Made by a program: the position numbers and the translations under genes. Under the pieces are notes generated by a model. It was not told the origin of the DNA. It saw only the letters and a program-made list of their open reading frames with translations, and did not search any database. Shown in pieces: positions 15,902-23,339 of a DNA stretch of 57,291 nucleotides (the first letter of the stretch is position 1; each line of letters starts with the position of its first letter). The DNA comes from Verrucomicrobiota bacterium (GTDB taxonomy: Bacteria; Verrucomicrobiota; Verrucomicrobiia; Limisphaerales; UBA9464), in contig JAFLEF010000050.1 in NCBI GenBank assembly GCA_017309115.1, positions 1 to 57,291 of the forward strand, given 5' to 3'.

Positions 15902-17047
15902 ATGCTCGTGCCGTTTGCGGAGCCCATCTACGTCACCCGCCCCTTTCTTCCTCCGCTTGCTGACTACGCCGCGGGGTTGGAAGAAATCTGGCGGAATGTC
16001 CGGCTTACCAACGACGGACCCATTCTCCGTCGCTTCGAATCCAAGCTCGCTCGCTCCCTCGGCACCGAGAATCTCGCGCTGTTCACCAACGGCACGCTCG
16101 CCTTGCACCTCGCGCTGCGCGGTCTAGGCATCCGAGGGGAAGTGATCACTACCCCGTTTACGTTCGCGGCGACCACGCACGCCCTGGTTTGGAATGGCAA
16201 TCAACCCGTCTTTGCCGACATCGAACCCACGACCTACACCCTGGATCCATCCGCGGTTGAGGCGGCCATTACGCCGCGGACCGGGGCCATTCTGGCGGTC
16301 CATGTTTATGGGTATCCTTGCCGACTGGAGGCGCTCGCCGACTTGGCCCGGCGTTACCGTCTGCCGCTGATCTACGATGCCGCCCACGCCTTCGGTGTCA
16401 GTGTCGAGGGTCGCCCCATCGGCCAGTTTGGTGACCTGAGCATGTTCAGTTTTCACGCCACGAAACCCTTTCACTCGATCGAAGGCGGCCTGCTCGTGTT
16501 TGGCGACGGCAAGCAAAGGCGGACCTTTGATCTGCTCCGCAACTTCGGCTTGGCGAACGAAACCGACGTCTTGCTCCCCGGCACGAATGCCAAGATGAAT
16601 GAGTTTCAGGCGCTGATGGGGTTGCAGTTGCTGGATCATCTGGACGGTATTCGAGAACGCCGTCGTCAGATCGATGCGCTTTACCGGGACCAACTGGGTA
16701 ATCTACCGGGTCTGCGAATCCCACCCGCCCCAAGCGTTCATGTTACGTCCAACTACTCCTATTTCCCGGTGGAGATCGAGCCGACGGAGTTTGGTGCGAG
16801 CCGCGATCAGCTGTGCGAATTCCTGAAGGGCTACAACGTTTTCGCGCGCCGCTATTTCTACCCGTTGGTTCCGGATTTTGCCTGTTATCGGGACCAGTTC
16901 GGCGCGGTTCCCTTGCCCAACGCCCGCCGCGTGGCCAGTCAGATTCTGACCCTCCCCATCTACGACTCACTCGCACTGGAGGATGTCGCGCGAATCTGCG
17001 CCGTCATTCGTTCGCTGGAACGGCTCGACCGCTCCAAAAGGGTTTGA
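15902..17047 (+). CDS. DegT/DnrJ/EryC1/StrS (ArnB-type) sugar aminotransferase
   Basis: A 381-residue PLP-dependent aminotransferase. Seen: 'FTNGTLALHLALRGLG' (phosphate-binding turn, residues 61-76), 'ITTPFTFAATTHALVW', 'YDAAHAFG' with Asp159 facing the PLP ring, and 'FSFHATKPFHSIEGG' with Lys188 as the internal aldimine. The family makes amino sugars from nucleotide-linked keto-sugars for polysaccharides or glycosylation. It runs divergently from the glycosyltransferase/acyltransferase genes across a 166-base gap that likely holds both promoters. Together they could make and attach an acylated amino sugar. The start at 15902 is used because the in-frame extension to 15818 is not family-like. 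Confidence 0.92.
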   Translation: MLVPFAEPIYVTRPFLPPLADYAAGLEEIWRNVRLTNDGPILRRFESKLARSLGTENLALFTNGTLALHLALRGLGIRGEVITTPFTFAATTHALVWNGNQPVFADIEPTTYTLDPSAVEAAITPRTGAILAVHVYGYPCRLEALADLARRYRLPLIYDAAHAFGVSVEGRPIGQFGDLSMFSFHATKPFHSIEGGLLVFGDGKQRRTFDLLRNFGLANETDVLLPGTNAKMNEFQALMGLQLLDHLDGIRERRRQIDALYRDQLGNLPGLRIPPAPSVHVTSNYSYFPVEIEPTEFGASRDQLCEFLKGYNVFARRYFYPLVPDFACYRDQFGAVPLPNARRVASQILTLPIYDSLALEDVARICAVIRSLERLDRSKRV

Positions 17048-17080
17048 GAGGCTCCTACGAAGAATTAGGGAGGCGCTGGA

Positions 17081-17674
17081 ATGATCATTGGAAACCCGTC
17101 ACGATTTGCCGTTGAATTCCATATTTTGAAGGCTTATGCGGAGCTGCATAGTCGGGCGCTGGGTTGTTTCTTTTATCATGTCAATGGAGTACGTTATGGG
17201 GTCGATGAGCCCGACGCGTCGTGGCTTGCAAACACATTTGATGAGGTTGAGAGGAGCGTTTTGAGAAGGGGCTTCTTTATTGGAGAAATTTTTGAGGATT
17301 GGTCAGCTGAGCAGGTGGTATTGGCGATTGAAAAGAGCATTTATGAGGATATTCCCGAGGATACTCCATTCAATGGAGTCGCGCTTTGGGAGGTGAGCCA
17401 ATTGATTTATAGGAATAGACTTCTGTTAGCCCCAGATGGGGATGAGGTTTTTGATGACGGTAGTCATCTGATTCAATTGGAGAGTGGTACGAGTGTTCGG
17501 ATCGTTGCCGGGAAGTTGTTGACCAGAGAGGGGAAGCCGGTCATTCGCGATGTTTCGCAGGTAGTGCTGAGTGATGTGGATTTCTATGGAATACTTGAGG
17601 GGTTTCTTTTTGAGTTTGAGAGAGTAAGAAAACGGCTTCTCGAACAGTCGGTGAAGGATTCCTCGGAGTCTTGA
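17081..17674 (+). CDS. Orphan Imm42-family immunity protein
   Basis: A 197-residue soluble protein that I recognise from the Imm42 pattern: the opening 'MIIGNPSRFAVEF', 'SRALGCFFYHVNGVRYGV', 'WLANTFDEVERSVLRRG' and 'LLLAPDGDEVFDDGSHLIQ'. Imm42 proteins neutralise polymorphic toxins of contact-dependent competition systems. No toxin gene is in the window, so this looks like an orphan. A GGAGG-type ribosome-binding site lies about seven bases before the ATG. The gene is clearly richer in A/T than the glycan genes on its left, consistent with acquisition by transfer. It marks the left end of the accessory stretch reaching the tRNA-Glu. Confidence 0.75.
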   Translation: MIIGNPSRFAVEFHILKAYAELHSRALGCFFYHVNGVRYGVDEPDASWLANTFDEVERSVLRRGFFIGEIFEDWSAEQVVLAIEKSIYEDIPEDTPFNGVALWEVSQLIYRNRLLLAPDGDEVFDDGSHLIQLESGTSVRIVAGKLLTREGKPVIRDVSQVVLSDVDFYGILEGFLFEFERVRKRLLEQSVKDSSES

Positions 17675-17872
17675 AGCGATGGGAACAGTGGGGTTGATTG
17701 CTTTGAACGAGGGACAACAGAAATCGTGGCAGACAACTTCGGAAACGTAGGCCTGTTAGTAACGAAGGTCTGGAGTTCAAGGCTGCCAACCTCGATATCC
17801 AGAGAGGTTAATCTGCGATGGCGCGAGCCCCAGTCCCTTTACGATTCCGAGCGTGAAGTTCAGCGTTCATCC

Positions 17873-18100
17873 ATGAGTGCTGCGGACATCATTAGGGAGA
17901 TCGGCGCCTTGCCGTTGGAGGAGCAGCTCAAGGTCATCGCGTTCAGCAAGGAGTTGGAGAAAAACCGCAAGTTGACCCGCGGGGAGTTTATTGCGCTCGC
18001 GCAGCGTTATCAGGACGCCACCGACCCAGCGCAGTTGGCGGGTCTGGAAGACGAGTTAGTGCAGGCCTTCTACGGGCCTAAGGTGTCGCCGCCGGCGTGA
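17873..18100 (+). CDS. Small antitoxin-like protein, unknown function
   Basis: A 75-residue, charged, all-helical protein beginning 'MSAADIIREIGALPLEEQ' and ending 'FYGPKVSPPA'. I do not recognise a named family. The size, the helix-rich charged layout and a following overlapping frame (GTG at 18097 in GTGA) are reminiscent of the first gene of a toxin-antitoxin-like pair; that is inference. The ATG at 17873 is supported by the paralogous copy at 21894-22262, where the similarity continues but the ATG has become AAG. Codons upstream to 17726 are probably untranslated. Confidence 0.55.
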   Translation: MSAADIIREIGALPLEEQLKVIAFSKELEKNRKLTRGEFIALAQRYQDATDPAQLAGLEDELVQAFYGPKVSPPA

Positions 18101-18444
18101 AAACCGTCAGAATCCGCCGGTTTAGAATTCACCACGATGTAGTGTTGCGAGAAGGCACTAGGGTGACCTGGCCAGCCTCAAGACGTCGATTGAACGTAGG
18201 AAACTCATGTGACCAACGGGAAGAAGACGCCGAAGAAGGAAGAAGAGCTGACGCTGCTGATTTAAGAAGATTTCCCCAATCCAGGGGATAAATGTGGTGG
18301 ATTTCAAACTGGCGGAATTTGACGAGTTTCAGAACGGTCCTGAGACTAAGGGTCATGGCTAAGGTCCGCCGTCAGAATCTCCCAGAGCCCCTGTTTAGGC
18401 ACTTGGCGCAGGGGGTGCGAAAACGGGGCATCCAATTGGCCTAA
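18097..18444 (+). pseudogene. Decayed partner gene of the small module
   Basis: A frame opening with GTG at 18097 overlaps the small gene stop and runs 64 codons. A short block in another frame around 18208-18260 encodes a Lys/Glu-rich peptide ('KKTPKKEEELTLLI'). A third block at 18355-18444 encodes 29 residues starting 'MAKVRRQNLPEPLFRHLAQ'. The last block matches, from memory, the start of a small family whose members continue with 'WLDTEPEVP...KWFKRFPGM'; here a stop cuts it off. In the second copy (22106-22262) the continuation 'WLASGPEIPIGPWFK' is visible. The broken frames point to decay. Confidence 0.5.
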
Positions 18445-18646
18445 CTAACTCGCCAGCAAACAGGAAGGTCCCGCCGGATCGCTCTGTCCGACTGCGCTGT
18501 CTTCGTCTGGACCGAACCCGCCTCCATTCGATGGACCGGTTTTGAGCCGTCGCCAGAAAAAATAGCTGTTTTCCTCCCCGTCGTTAGCGGGCTACCTTAT
18601 TCTCCGTCAGGTGTAGCCGTATACTGGTGTCAAATCGGATCGATTT
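18445..18646. other. Intergenic gap
   Basis: About 200 bases between the decayed module and the next gene. No gene seen. TTATTCT (18598-18604) and the AT-rich stretch before 18647 could belong to a promoter. Confidence 0.35.
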
Positions 18647-19294
18647 ATGGAAAACAATAAACCTGGAAGACGGAGGAGCTATGTGTGGTTGGTTCTCAGC
18701 CTCATTGCGGGAATTTGTTTCGGCGCAGTCGGGATGCTTTTAGGAACTGGTAGAAAGCCACCTAAAGAATTCAGGGAAGTAGTAGATGTTAATAGCGATG
18801 GAATACCAGAGAGGTTCGTCACCTTAAAATATGGAATTGTTGAGCGAATTGACCACGATCGAAATTCTGATCGGATGATCGATTTAGTTGAAGACTATTC
18901 TGATGGAGAGGTGGCGATGGTAAGGGGTGATGACAATTTTGATGGAAAGATGGATTCTTGGTGGAAGTATAAGGATGGATATGTAGAACTTGGTGAATTT
19001 GACACAGACTGGAACGGTGTTCCGGACTATTTTGTTTACAGTTTCTTGGGTGTAAATCAGCTGGGTGCGTGGAGGCCGAACAATGGTTCGGAGATACTAC
19101 GAGTAGAGATTTTTGAAGGAGGTGTGAAGCGGAAGGAGTATAGGAGTTCGAATAGTGACGGCTCTTTTGATGATGTTCTGGAGTTTGACTCCTTTGGGCA
19201 GGTTGGAAAGACGATAAGACTAGAAAAAAGTTTAAAACTCGAGGACTTAATAGATAAGCACGTTGTAAAAACAAAAAAGTATGTCGTCAAATAA
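18647..19294 (+). CDS. Membrane-anchored protein with Asp/Asn-rich Ca-binding-like repeats
   Basis: A 215-residue protein of unknown function. A basic N-terminus and one transmembrane helix (residues ~12-33, 'YVWLVLSLIAGICFGAVGML') anchor an external domain. That domain carries a series of short loops resembling calcium-binding thrombospondin-3/dockerin-like repeats: 'DVNSDGIPER' (47), 'DHDRNSDRMID' (69), 'DDNFDGKMD' (94), 'DTDWNGVPDY' and 'SNSDGSFDD'. The Lys-rich C-terminus ends 'KTKKYVVK'. The gene is AT-rich compared with the flanking chromosome, like the Imm42 gene, suggesting transfer. No partner gene is apparent. Confidence 0.7.
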   Translation: MENNKPGRRRSYVWLVLSLIAGICFGAVGMLLGTGRKPPKEFREVVDVNSDGIPERFVTLKYGIVERIDHDRNSDRMIDLVEDYSDGEVAMVRGDDNFDGKMDSWWKYKDGYVELGEFDTDWNGVPDYFVYSFLGVNQLGAWRPNNGSEILRVEIFEGGVKRKEYRSSNSDGSFDDVLEFDSFGQVGKTIRLEKSLKLEDLIDKHVVKTKKYVVK

Positions 19295-19651
19295 GTAGCC
19301 TTGTTTTGATTCGGGAATTGTACCGATAGAGCATTGGCTTTTGGGACTTTGAACCAATCGAAACGATTATGTCGAAGACGAGGTGTCGCGTAGCCCTCAG
19401 GGCGAATGCACCGATACGTGTGTCGATCTAAGTGGCGTTGAAATCGTTAGAATCTGTGATGTGTGGTGTTGGGTTTCAGGGGAAACTCACACGTCCGGAA
19501 AAGATTGCGCAAGGGCATTTCGAATTCTGTCCGTTTGTAACCGACAATGTCGGCGGAAGCGTTAAGCGGTTGGCCAAGTCGCTGGCAACGTCTGGTTATT
19601 TCAAAATGTGGTGGGATTGAGGACTGGGGTACAACTGGTTTGAGCCGGGGT
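19295..19651. other. Intergenic region
   Basis: About 357 bases. Short open frames (for example 19432-19620) show no recognisable family. The words TTTCAAAATGTGGTGGGATTG near 19599 and TTTTGAAATCTGGTGGGATTG near 22689 are similar, perhaps remnants of one element, each lying near a copy or fragment of other repeats. Confidence 0.4.
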
Positions 19652-20260
19652 TCACGCTCGCTGATGCACCATCTCCCAAAGGCGATCAATCTCGCCCAGT
19701 TCAATGACCTGGAGGGGAGCCAGTTTGTCGAATGCCGGGTTCGGTCGGCGCATCCAGCCGGAGATGGATGAGGGAGTGACGATTTCCGAGAGGGCGTCCA
19801 GCAACCGCCGGATTTCCTGGAGGCGCCGCTGGGCTGGCTGGCTGGGCAGCTTGCCGGCAGACCAATCCGCCAGAGCGCGCAGGGAGAATCCAGTCAGTCG
19901 CGATAACTCCTCGCGCCGTAGTCCGTAAGAATTACAGAGTGCGTTGACGTCAGGTGATACTGAGTCGAGTTCAGACACAAGCTGGGTGGCTAGCTCGACC
20001 TCAAGGTTCACCTTTCGGGAACCTCCGGTTGCGGGCGATTTCAGGTAACCTTTGCCACCGGAAGCGCCCTTCAGTGGTGCGGACGCCATGGCCAGGGATG
20101 GTACCTTGCCGGAAGATTGCGCGCGGACCTTTACGCCACTGTTTCCGCCCGAGAGCAGCTTCTTGGCAATGCTCCCTTTAGCTTCAGGCTTGGAAAGGAA
20201 GCTGGGATTGGAGCGTTTGAGTGTCTTGATTCGCGGGGACACTTTGGTCGAAGTGCTCAT
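19652..20260 (-). CDS. Xre/MbcA/ParS-type antitoxin of a RES toxin pair
   Basis: A 202-residue protein. The C-terminal half has the Xre-like helix-turn-helix and toxin-binding domain ('LRREELSRLTGFSLRALADWSAG', 'RRLQEIRRLLDALSEI', 'GWMRRPNPAFDKLAPLQVIELGEIDRLWEMV'), the signature of antitoxins partnered with RES-domain toxins. The N-terminal ~90 residues are basic, Ser/Lys/Gly-rich and probably disordered, which is longer than usual. The ATG at 20260 leaves the 18-bp palindrome upstream as a possible operator; an ATG at 20320 in the same frame is also possible and would make the palindrome coding. It follows the toxin gene, the reverse of the common order. Confidence 0.82.
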   Translation of the reverse strand: MSTSTKVSPRIKTLKRSNPSFLSKPEAKGSIAKKLLSGGNSGVKVRAQSSGKVPSLAMASAPLKGASGGKGYLKSPATGGSRKVNLEVELATQLVSELDSVSPDVNALCNSYGLRREELSRLTGFSLRALADWSAGKLPSQPAQRRLQEIRRLLDALSEIVTPSSISGWMRRPNPAFDKLAPLQVIELGEIDRLWEMVHQRA

Positions 20261-20304
20261 GCAGGGGAGAGTTTGTCCTGAGGCTGGCCCTGTCCAGCGG
20301 ATTC

Positions 20305-20322
20305 GCATGCAGATCTGCATGC
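20305..20322. promoter_or_regulatory. Perfect 18-bp palindrome, candidate operator
   Basis: GCATGCAGATCTGCATGC equals its own reverse complement. It lies between the toxin stop (20336) and the antitoxin ATG at 20260, and covers the alternative ATG at 20320. Antitoxins with Xre domains bind palindromes to autoregulate, so an operator role is inferred; there is no direct evidence. Confidence 0.55.
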
Positions 20323-20335
20323 CTGGCTACTGAAA

Positions 20336-20929
20336 TCAGAGTCCGTGGACGAACGGAATTTCGGCCTCATCTCTGGTCAGAATAGTCGAGGCGTCGCGTC
20401 GGTGAGACGGGAAAATGACGACGGTTGTGCCGCCGGGATGACGGGCAGAGGGAGCCACGAGGCCTTCGGCCAGGCACTCAAAGGCGGCTCGACCAAGGGA
20501 CTGGGTCAGCGCTTCGCGGCCCGCATCTTGGTCGGCTTTCCAGTCGCATGAGGTCAGTTGGCCCACGTTCAAGTCGAGTTGAGCCAGCGTGGCTTTCGCT
20601 GTCAGGTCGAGAACGGCCTGCAACTTGAGATGGACGGTCATGCGCGTCTGCGGTTTCAGGTCGGCGACTGTCCATCCATAACGGTTCGCCCAGGCTTCAG
20701 CCTCGGCGACCAAGGTTTGGACGGAGTCGGCGAAATAGACCGCGGGGATCAACTTTAGGTTGTTCCAACGACCACCCGAAAGCAGCGCCCCGGTTCCAGT
20801 GAAACGGTAAGGACGGGAAATCCAACGCGGCAGGGTTGCTCGGAGCACATCTCCCTGCCACGGCGTAAACAGAGGCTCGTTCTTTATCGCGGCATAGAAC
20901 TGAGGGAATCGGGCATGCGCGTTGGCCAT
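20336..20929 (-). CDS. RES-domain toxin
   Basis: A 197-residue RES-domain protein. Known members degrade NAD+ or ADP-ribosylate targets and arrest growth. Seen: 'FTPWQGDVLRATLPRWIS' and 'GGRWN' (candidate Arg at 30 or 54), 'VYFADSVQTLVAEAEAW' with Glu76, and 'GLVAPSARHPGG' with Ser161, which fit the Arg-Glu-Ser signature. The C-terminal 'VVIFPSHRRDASTI' is typical. The ATG at 20929 has GAGGTG about 9-13 bases upstream; GTG codons at 20941 and 20932 are alternatives. The antitoxin gene follows on the same strand. Confidence 0.85.
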   Translation of the reverse strand: MANAHARFPQFYAAIKNEPLFTPWQGDVLRATLPRWISRPYRFTGTGALLSGGRWNNLKLIPAVYFADSVQTLVAEAEAWANRYGWTVADLKPQTRMTVHLKLQAVLDLTAKATLAQLDLNVGQLTSCDWKADQDAGREALTQSLGRAAFECLAEGLVAPSARHPGGTTVVIFPSHRRDASTILTRDEAEIPFVHGL

Positions 20930-21318
20930 CACGGAATTCACCTCGGAGGGTGCGTTTGTTCAATGATGATTCGCCTTTTGACTCTTTCGGGTAAACGAGC
21001 CCGGCCGCTCCAGATTTTGTTGCAGGTGCAACGGAATTGGGGCGGAGCGGTTGGGTGGTGTTCAGGTCGGCTCCACGCGGGGGGATAGTCACGGAGTCGG
21101 ATCTGGAGGAGGTTCGGCGATCCGATCCTTCAGAAGATCAGGCCGCCCGGAGGTTTGGCCGGATCGTCGGCTGACTCCCGATTGGAGAAAGGTTCACTCG
21201 CGCACTGACCATTCCGGAATGCGGGAGGCATCCTCACATGGGGGCGGGTGGCAAGGAACCCGGTTCACGGCTTGCCGGCTGGCCAAGACTTAGCAGAGTT
21301 GGTCAATACTTGCCCTCC
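20930..21318. other. Intergenic region with a dispersed repeat
   Basis: About 390 bases between divergent genes. It includes the repeat at 21014-21118. Promoters for both neighbours are expected here but not clearly visible. Confidence 0.5.
21014..21118 (+). repeat. Dispersed ~105-bp repeat, copy 1
   Basis: It aligns with 22738-22845. A core of 22 identical bases lies at 21033-21054 and 22760-22781 (it contains GGGGCGGAGCGG), followed by similar 'GGTCGGCTCCAC' and 'TCACGGAGT' blocks and a GGAGG/GGAG-rich end. Differences include small insertions. The nature is unknown; both copies flank the PEP-CTERM gene and the decayed module. Confidence 0.8.
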
Positions 21319-21879
21319 ATGAGAACCATGTTCGTTGTCTACGGATGGATCGCCGGACTCTGTGCTTTTGCTCAGGGGACTTTCAACGCCAGCAACAACT
21401 ACATCCCGCCCGGTGCCAGCCAGAAGGCGTTCGTCTGGGATAGTCGCACCGGACTCCCACTCGCCAAGACCATGGGGAGGGTTCAGATCATCAACCAAGC
21501 GGATGGTGTCACGTTGTCCCCCAACGGAGACGCAGGGGTTGGACTGACTCTGGACGGGTTGTTCTTCATCAACGGAATTGTTGTTCCCGGCGCGGGCAAC
21601 GGAAGCTCGGTGGATCTCATTGTCCGTGCCTGGGACGCCTCGACCGGTGGCACGTGGGCCACTGCGGGAGTTCGCTCAGAGCCGGGAACCGGTTTGGTCC
21701 GAGTGACCAACCTCATGACCGGATTGGTTCCACCGGCGACGTTTCAGAACGATTCCAACTTTGTTGGATTGACGGTGGGCTTCGTTATTCCTGAGCCCTC
21801 GGCGGCTGCTTTGGCGCTGCTGGGGATTGGAGGAATGACTTTGGTAGTTCGGCGCAAGGCGTCGAGTCTTGGGGGATGA
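21319..21879 (+). CDS. PEP-CTERM sorted surface protein
   Basis: A 186-residue exported protein with a short signal ('MFVVYGWIAGLCAFAQG'), a beta-rich middle without a recognisable domain, and a C-terminal tail of IPEP (near 160), hydrophobic 'SAAALALLGIGGMTLVV' and basic RRK. As with the other PEP-CTERM protein in the window, exosortase sorting to the surface is inferred, and no exosortase is present here. The start at 21319 fits the signal; the in-frame ATG at 21238 would add a Gly-rich leader. The stop is only about 15 bases before the second copy of the small module. Confidence 0.82.
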   Translation: MRTMFVVYGWIAGLCAFAQGTFNASNNYIPPGASQKAFVWDSRTGLPLAKTMGRVQIINQADGVTLSPNGDAGVGLTLDGLFFINGIVVPGAGNGSSVDLIVRAWDASTGGTWATAGVRSEPGTGLVRVTNLMTGLVPPATFQNDSNFVGLTVGFVIPEPSAAALALLGIGGMTLVVRRKASSLGG

Positions 21880-21893
21880 CGCAGGAGACTCGA

Positions 21894-22262
21894 TTGCCAA
21901 CCACGATGTCCAGAGACCCCCATCTGCGATGGCGCGAGACCCACTCCCTTGACGTTTCCGAGCGTGAAATCCAGCGTCGCTTAAGTAGTGCTGCGGACAT
22001 CATTCGGGAGATCGGCGCCTTGCCGTTTGAGGAGCAACCCGACGCAGTTGTCCGGCCTAGAAGACGAGTTGGTGCGGGCCTTCTACGGGCCTAAGGGTCA
22101 TTCTTAAAGTCCGCCGTCACAATTTGCCTGAGCCTCTGTTTCGGTACCTAGCGCAACGGGTGCGCGAGCTTCGCATCCAAGTGACCCGACTCGTCCTCCT
22201 GCGCCACTGGCTCGCCAGCGGGCCGGAAATTCCCATCGGACCGTGGTTCAAGGGGCTCTTGG
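21894..22262 (+). pseudogene. Decayed second copy of the small-gene module
   Basis: The stretch aligns with 17784-18444. The start region and first ~20 codons of the small gene are conserved, but its ATG is AAG. About 120 bases of the middle are missing, the end ('GLEDELVRAFYGPK') is joined out of frame, and the sequence jumps to the 'KVRRHNLPEPLFRYLAQRVRE' block, near 22108-22170, followed by 'WLASGPEIPIGPWFK'. It therefore retains more of the second gene than copy 1, but the two internal deletions have destroyed both frames. Confidence 0.75.
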
Positions 22263-22338
22263 GCGTCGCAGTCGGGGGGCGGAAGTGGCTGATGTTTGGG
22301 ATAGTGACGAATCGTGACGGCCCCGGTCCAATTTGCCG

Positions 22339-22680
22339 ATGAGAATCAAGCTTCTGATCACGGCCGCCTTTGTCTCGGGCGCCATCATTTCCGCATCGGC
22401 CACTTCCTTCCTGCTACTGCGCTGGCACCAGCAACAGTCCCAAATGCTTTGGACCAACGCTTTGCAACAGCACTTGCGGGTGGTCAGCCACCTTAACCGG
22501 GGTGAGGTCCAAGCGCTTCAGAGAGATTTGGACCGCCGGCTGCCTGGCTTGGTGCGTTCCGTGGCATCGTTCGGCCGTAACGAGAAGACCCTGCCCCTGT
22601 TGCGCTCGACCCAGGAACTGCTGCTGGATGCCGGACGGGAGATACCGTCGGACCTCCAGCCGGCATTCCGCGGGCTGTGA
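22339..22680 (+). CDS. Small membrane-anchored protein, unknown function
   Basis: A 113-residue protein with one N-terminal hydrophobic helix ('LLITAAFVSGAIISASATSFLLL', residues ~4-27) followed by a helical, Arg/Gln-rich segment that may form a coiled coil ('HLNRGEVQALQRDLDRRLP'). I do not recognise a family. The start is at the ATG at 22339; a TTG at 22333 is in frame. It may be real or a remnant, since it sits between a decayed module and a repeat. Confidence 0.45.
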   Translation: MRIKLLITAAFVSGAIISASATSFLLLRWHQQQSQMLWTNALQQHLRVVSHLNRGEVQALQRDLDRRLPGLVRSVASFGRNEKTLPLLRSTQELLLDAGREIPSDLQPAFRGL

Positions 22681-22737
22681 ACTGACCATTTTGAAATCTG
22701 GTGGGATTGAGGCCTGGGCCCCGATTCAAGCGGTGCA

Positions 22738-22845
22738 GCTTTTGGTTGCACCTGCGACAGGAATTGGGGCGGAGCGGTTGGTTGGGTGTTTAGTAGGGCG
22801 GCTCCACTCGAGGTCACGGAGTGGGACTTGGAGCGGAGATTCGGG
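22738..22845 (+). repeat. Dispersed ~105-bp repeat, copy 2
   Basis: The partner of 21014-21118, sharing an identical 22-base core at 22760-22781. It lies just upstream of the 3' end of the tRNA-Glu gene on the opposite strand. Confidence 0.8.
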
Positions 22846-22900
22846 AAGTTCTCCAGACTGGCAAACCAGTTCGACGGGAGCCTGGAAGAGGAGAAGAGGT

Positions 22901-22975
22901 TGGTAGCGCGTACGGGAATCGAACCCGTCTTTCAGCCTTGAGAGGGCCGTGTCCTAGCCGATAGACGAACGCGCC
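22901..22975 (-). tRNA. tRNA-Glu (CUC anticodon)
   Basis: Read on the minus strand, the 7-bp acceptor stem GGCGCGT pairs with ACGCGCT, and discriminator A and an encoded CCA end at 22901. The anticodon loop CTCTCAA (22944 down to 22938) gives anticodon CUC at 22942-22940, reading GAG. The T arm holds GACGGGTTCGATTCCCGT, with the conserved GTTCGAT loop. All arms form. Its 3' end faces the accessory region. Confidence 0.95.
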
Positions 22976-23339
22976 AAACTGGTTGGTGAGTCTGGGAATT
23001 GGGTGGAGAGTGTCAAACGGTAAAGCGGGGGAAACAGCGGGCAGCTGAGAGCTGTGGGCCGGGGGAAAGCTGAGAGCTGAGAGTTGAGAGGTCGGAAGGG
23101 AAAAGAAGGCGACGCTCGGCGGAGCCGGGCGTGGGTGGAGGGGGGCACGCGGTGATTCGCCGAGACGCGGACGGCTCGGCGGGAGTGTCGCCCCGCCGGG
23201 CCCGGTTGTTGCGAATGGGGCGGGAGTGGTTTTGGCGCTGACCACCAAGGGCCCGTCCGCGGGGCTGCGCCGGCGGACTAGGGACGGCCCGGAGGTCCAT
23301 CCCTACCCTTGCCGCTTGCCGCTTACCCCTTACCCGCCC
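22976..23339. other. Intergenic region with simple and dispersed repeats
   Basis: No gene. 23041-23096 is built of 'GCTGAGAG' units, and the same unit recurs at 28926-28941. The stretch 23272-23306 has the word GGACGG, CCGG and TCCATCCCTACC, which recurs at 30229-30253. 23160-23200 contains CGGCTCGGCGGGAG and a complementary GCCCCGCC that could pair. All are typical of dispersed repeats in this phylum, as I recall. Confidence 0.55.

Larger units (their letters stand above)
17784..18444 (+). repeat. Duplicated small-gene module, longer copy
   Basis: This stretch and 21894-22262 are two copies of one module. Shared segments include the region before the small gene, 17784-17930, the end of the small gene ('GLEDELVQAFYGPK', near 18040-18080), and the segment around 18340-18410 encoding 'KVRRQNLPEPLFR'. 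The second copy lacks the sequence between these blocks. Point differences are scattered, so the duplication is not recent. Confidence 0.85.

Noticed and set aside
18097-18291. 64-codon frame overlapping the small gene as an intact toxin
   Set aside because: It starts plausibly but runs into Arg/Glu-rich non-conserved codons, and the conserved block of the module lies in another frame downstream; treated as a broken gene.
22901-22975. Integration site with a direct repeat of the tRNA-Glu 3' end
   Set aside because: I searched the accessory region by eye for a second copy of the tRNA end and an integrase gene and found neither.
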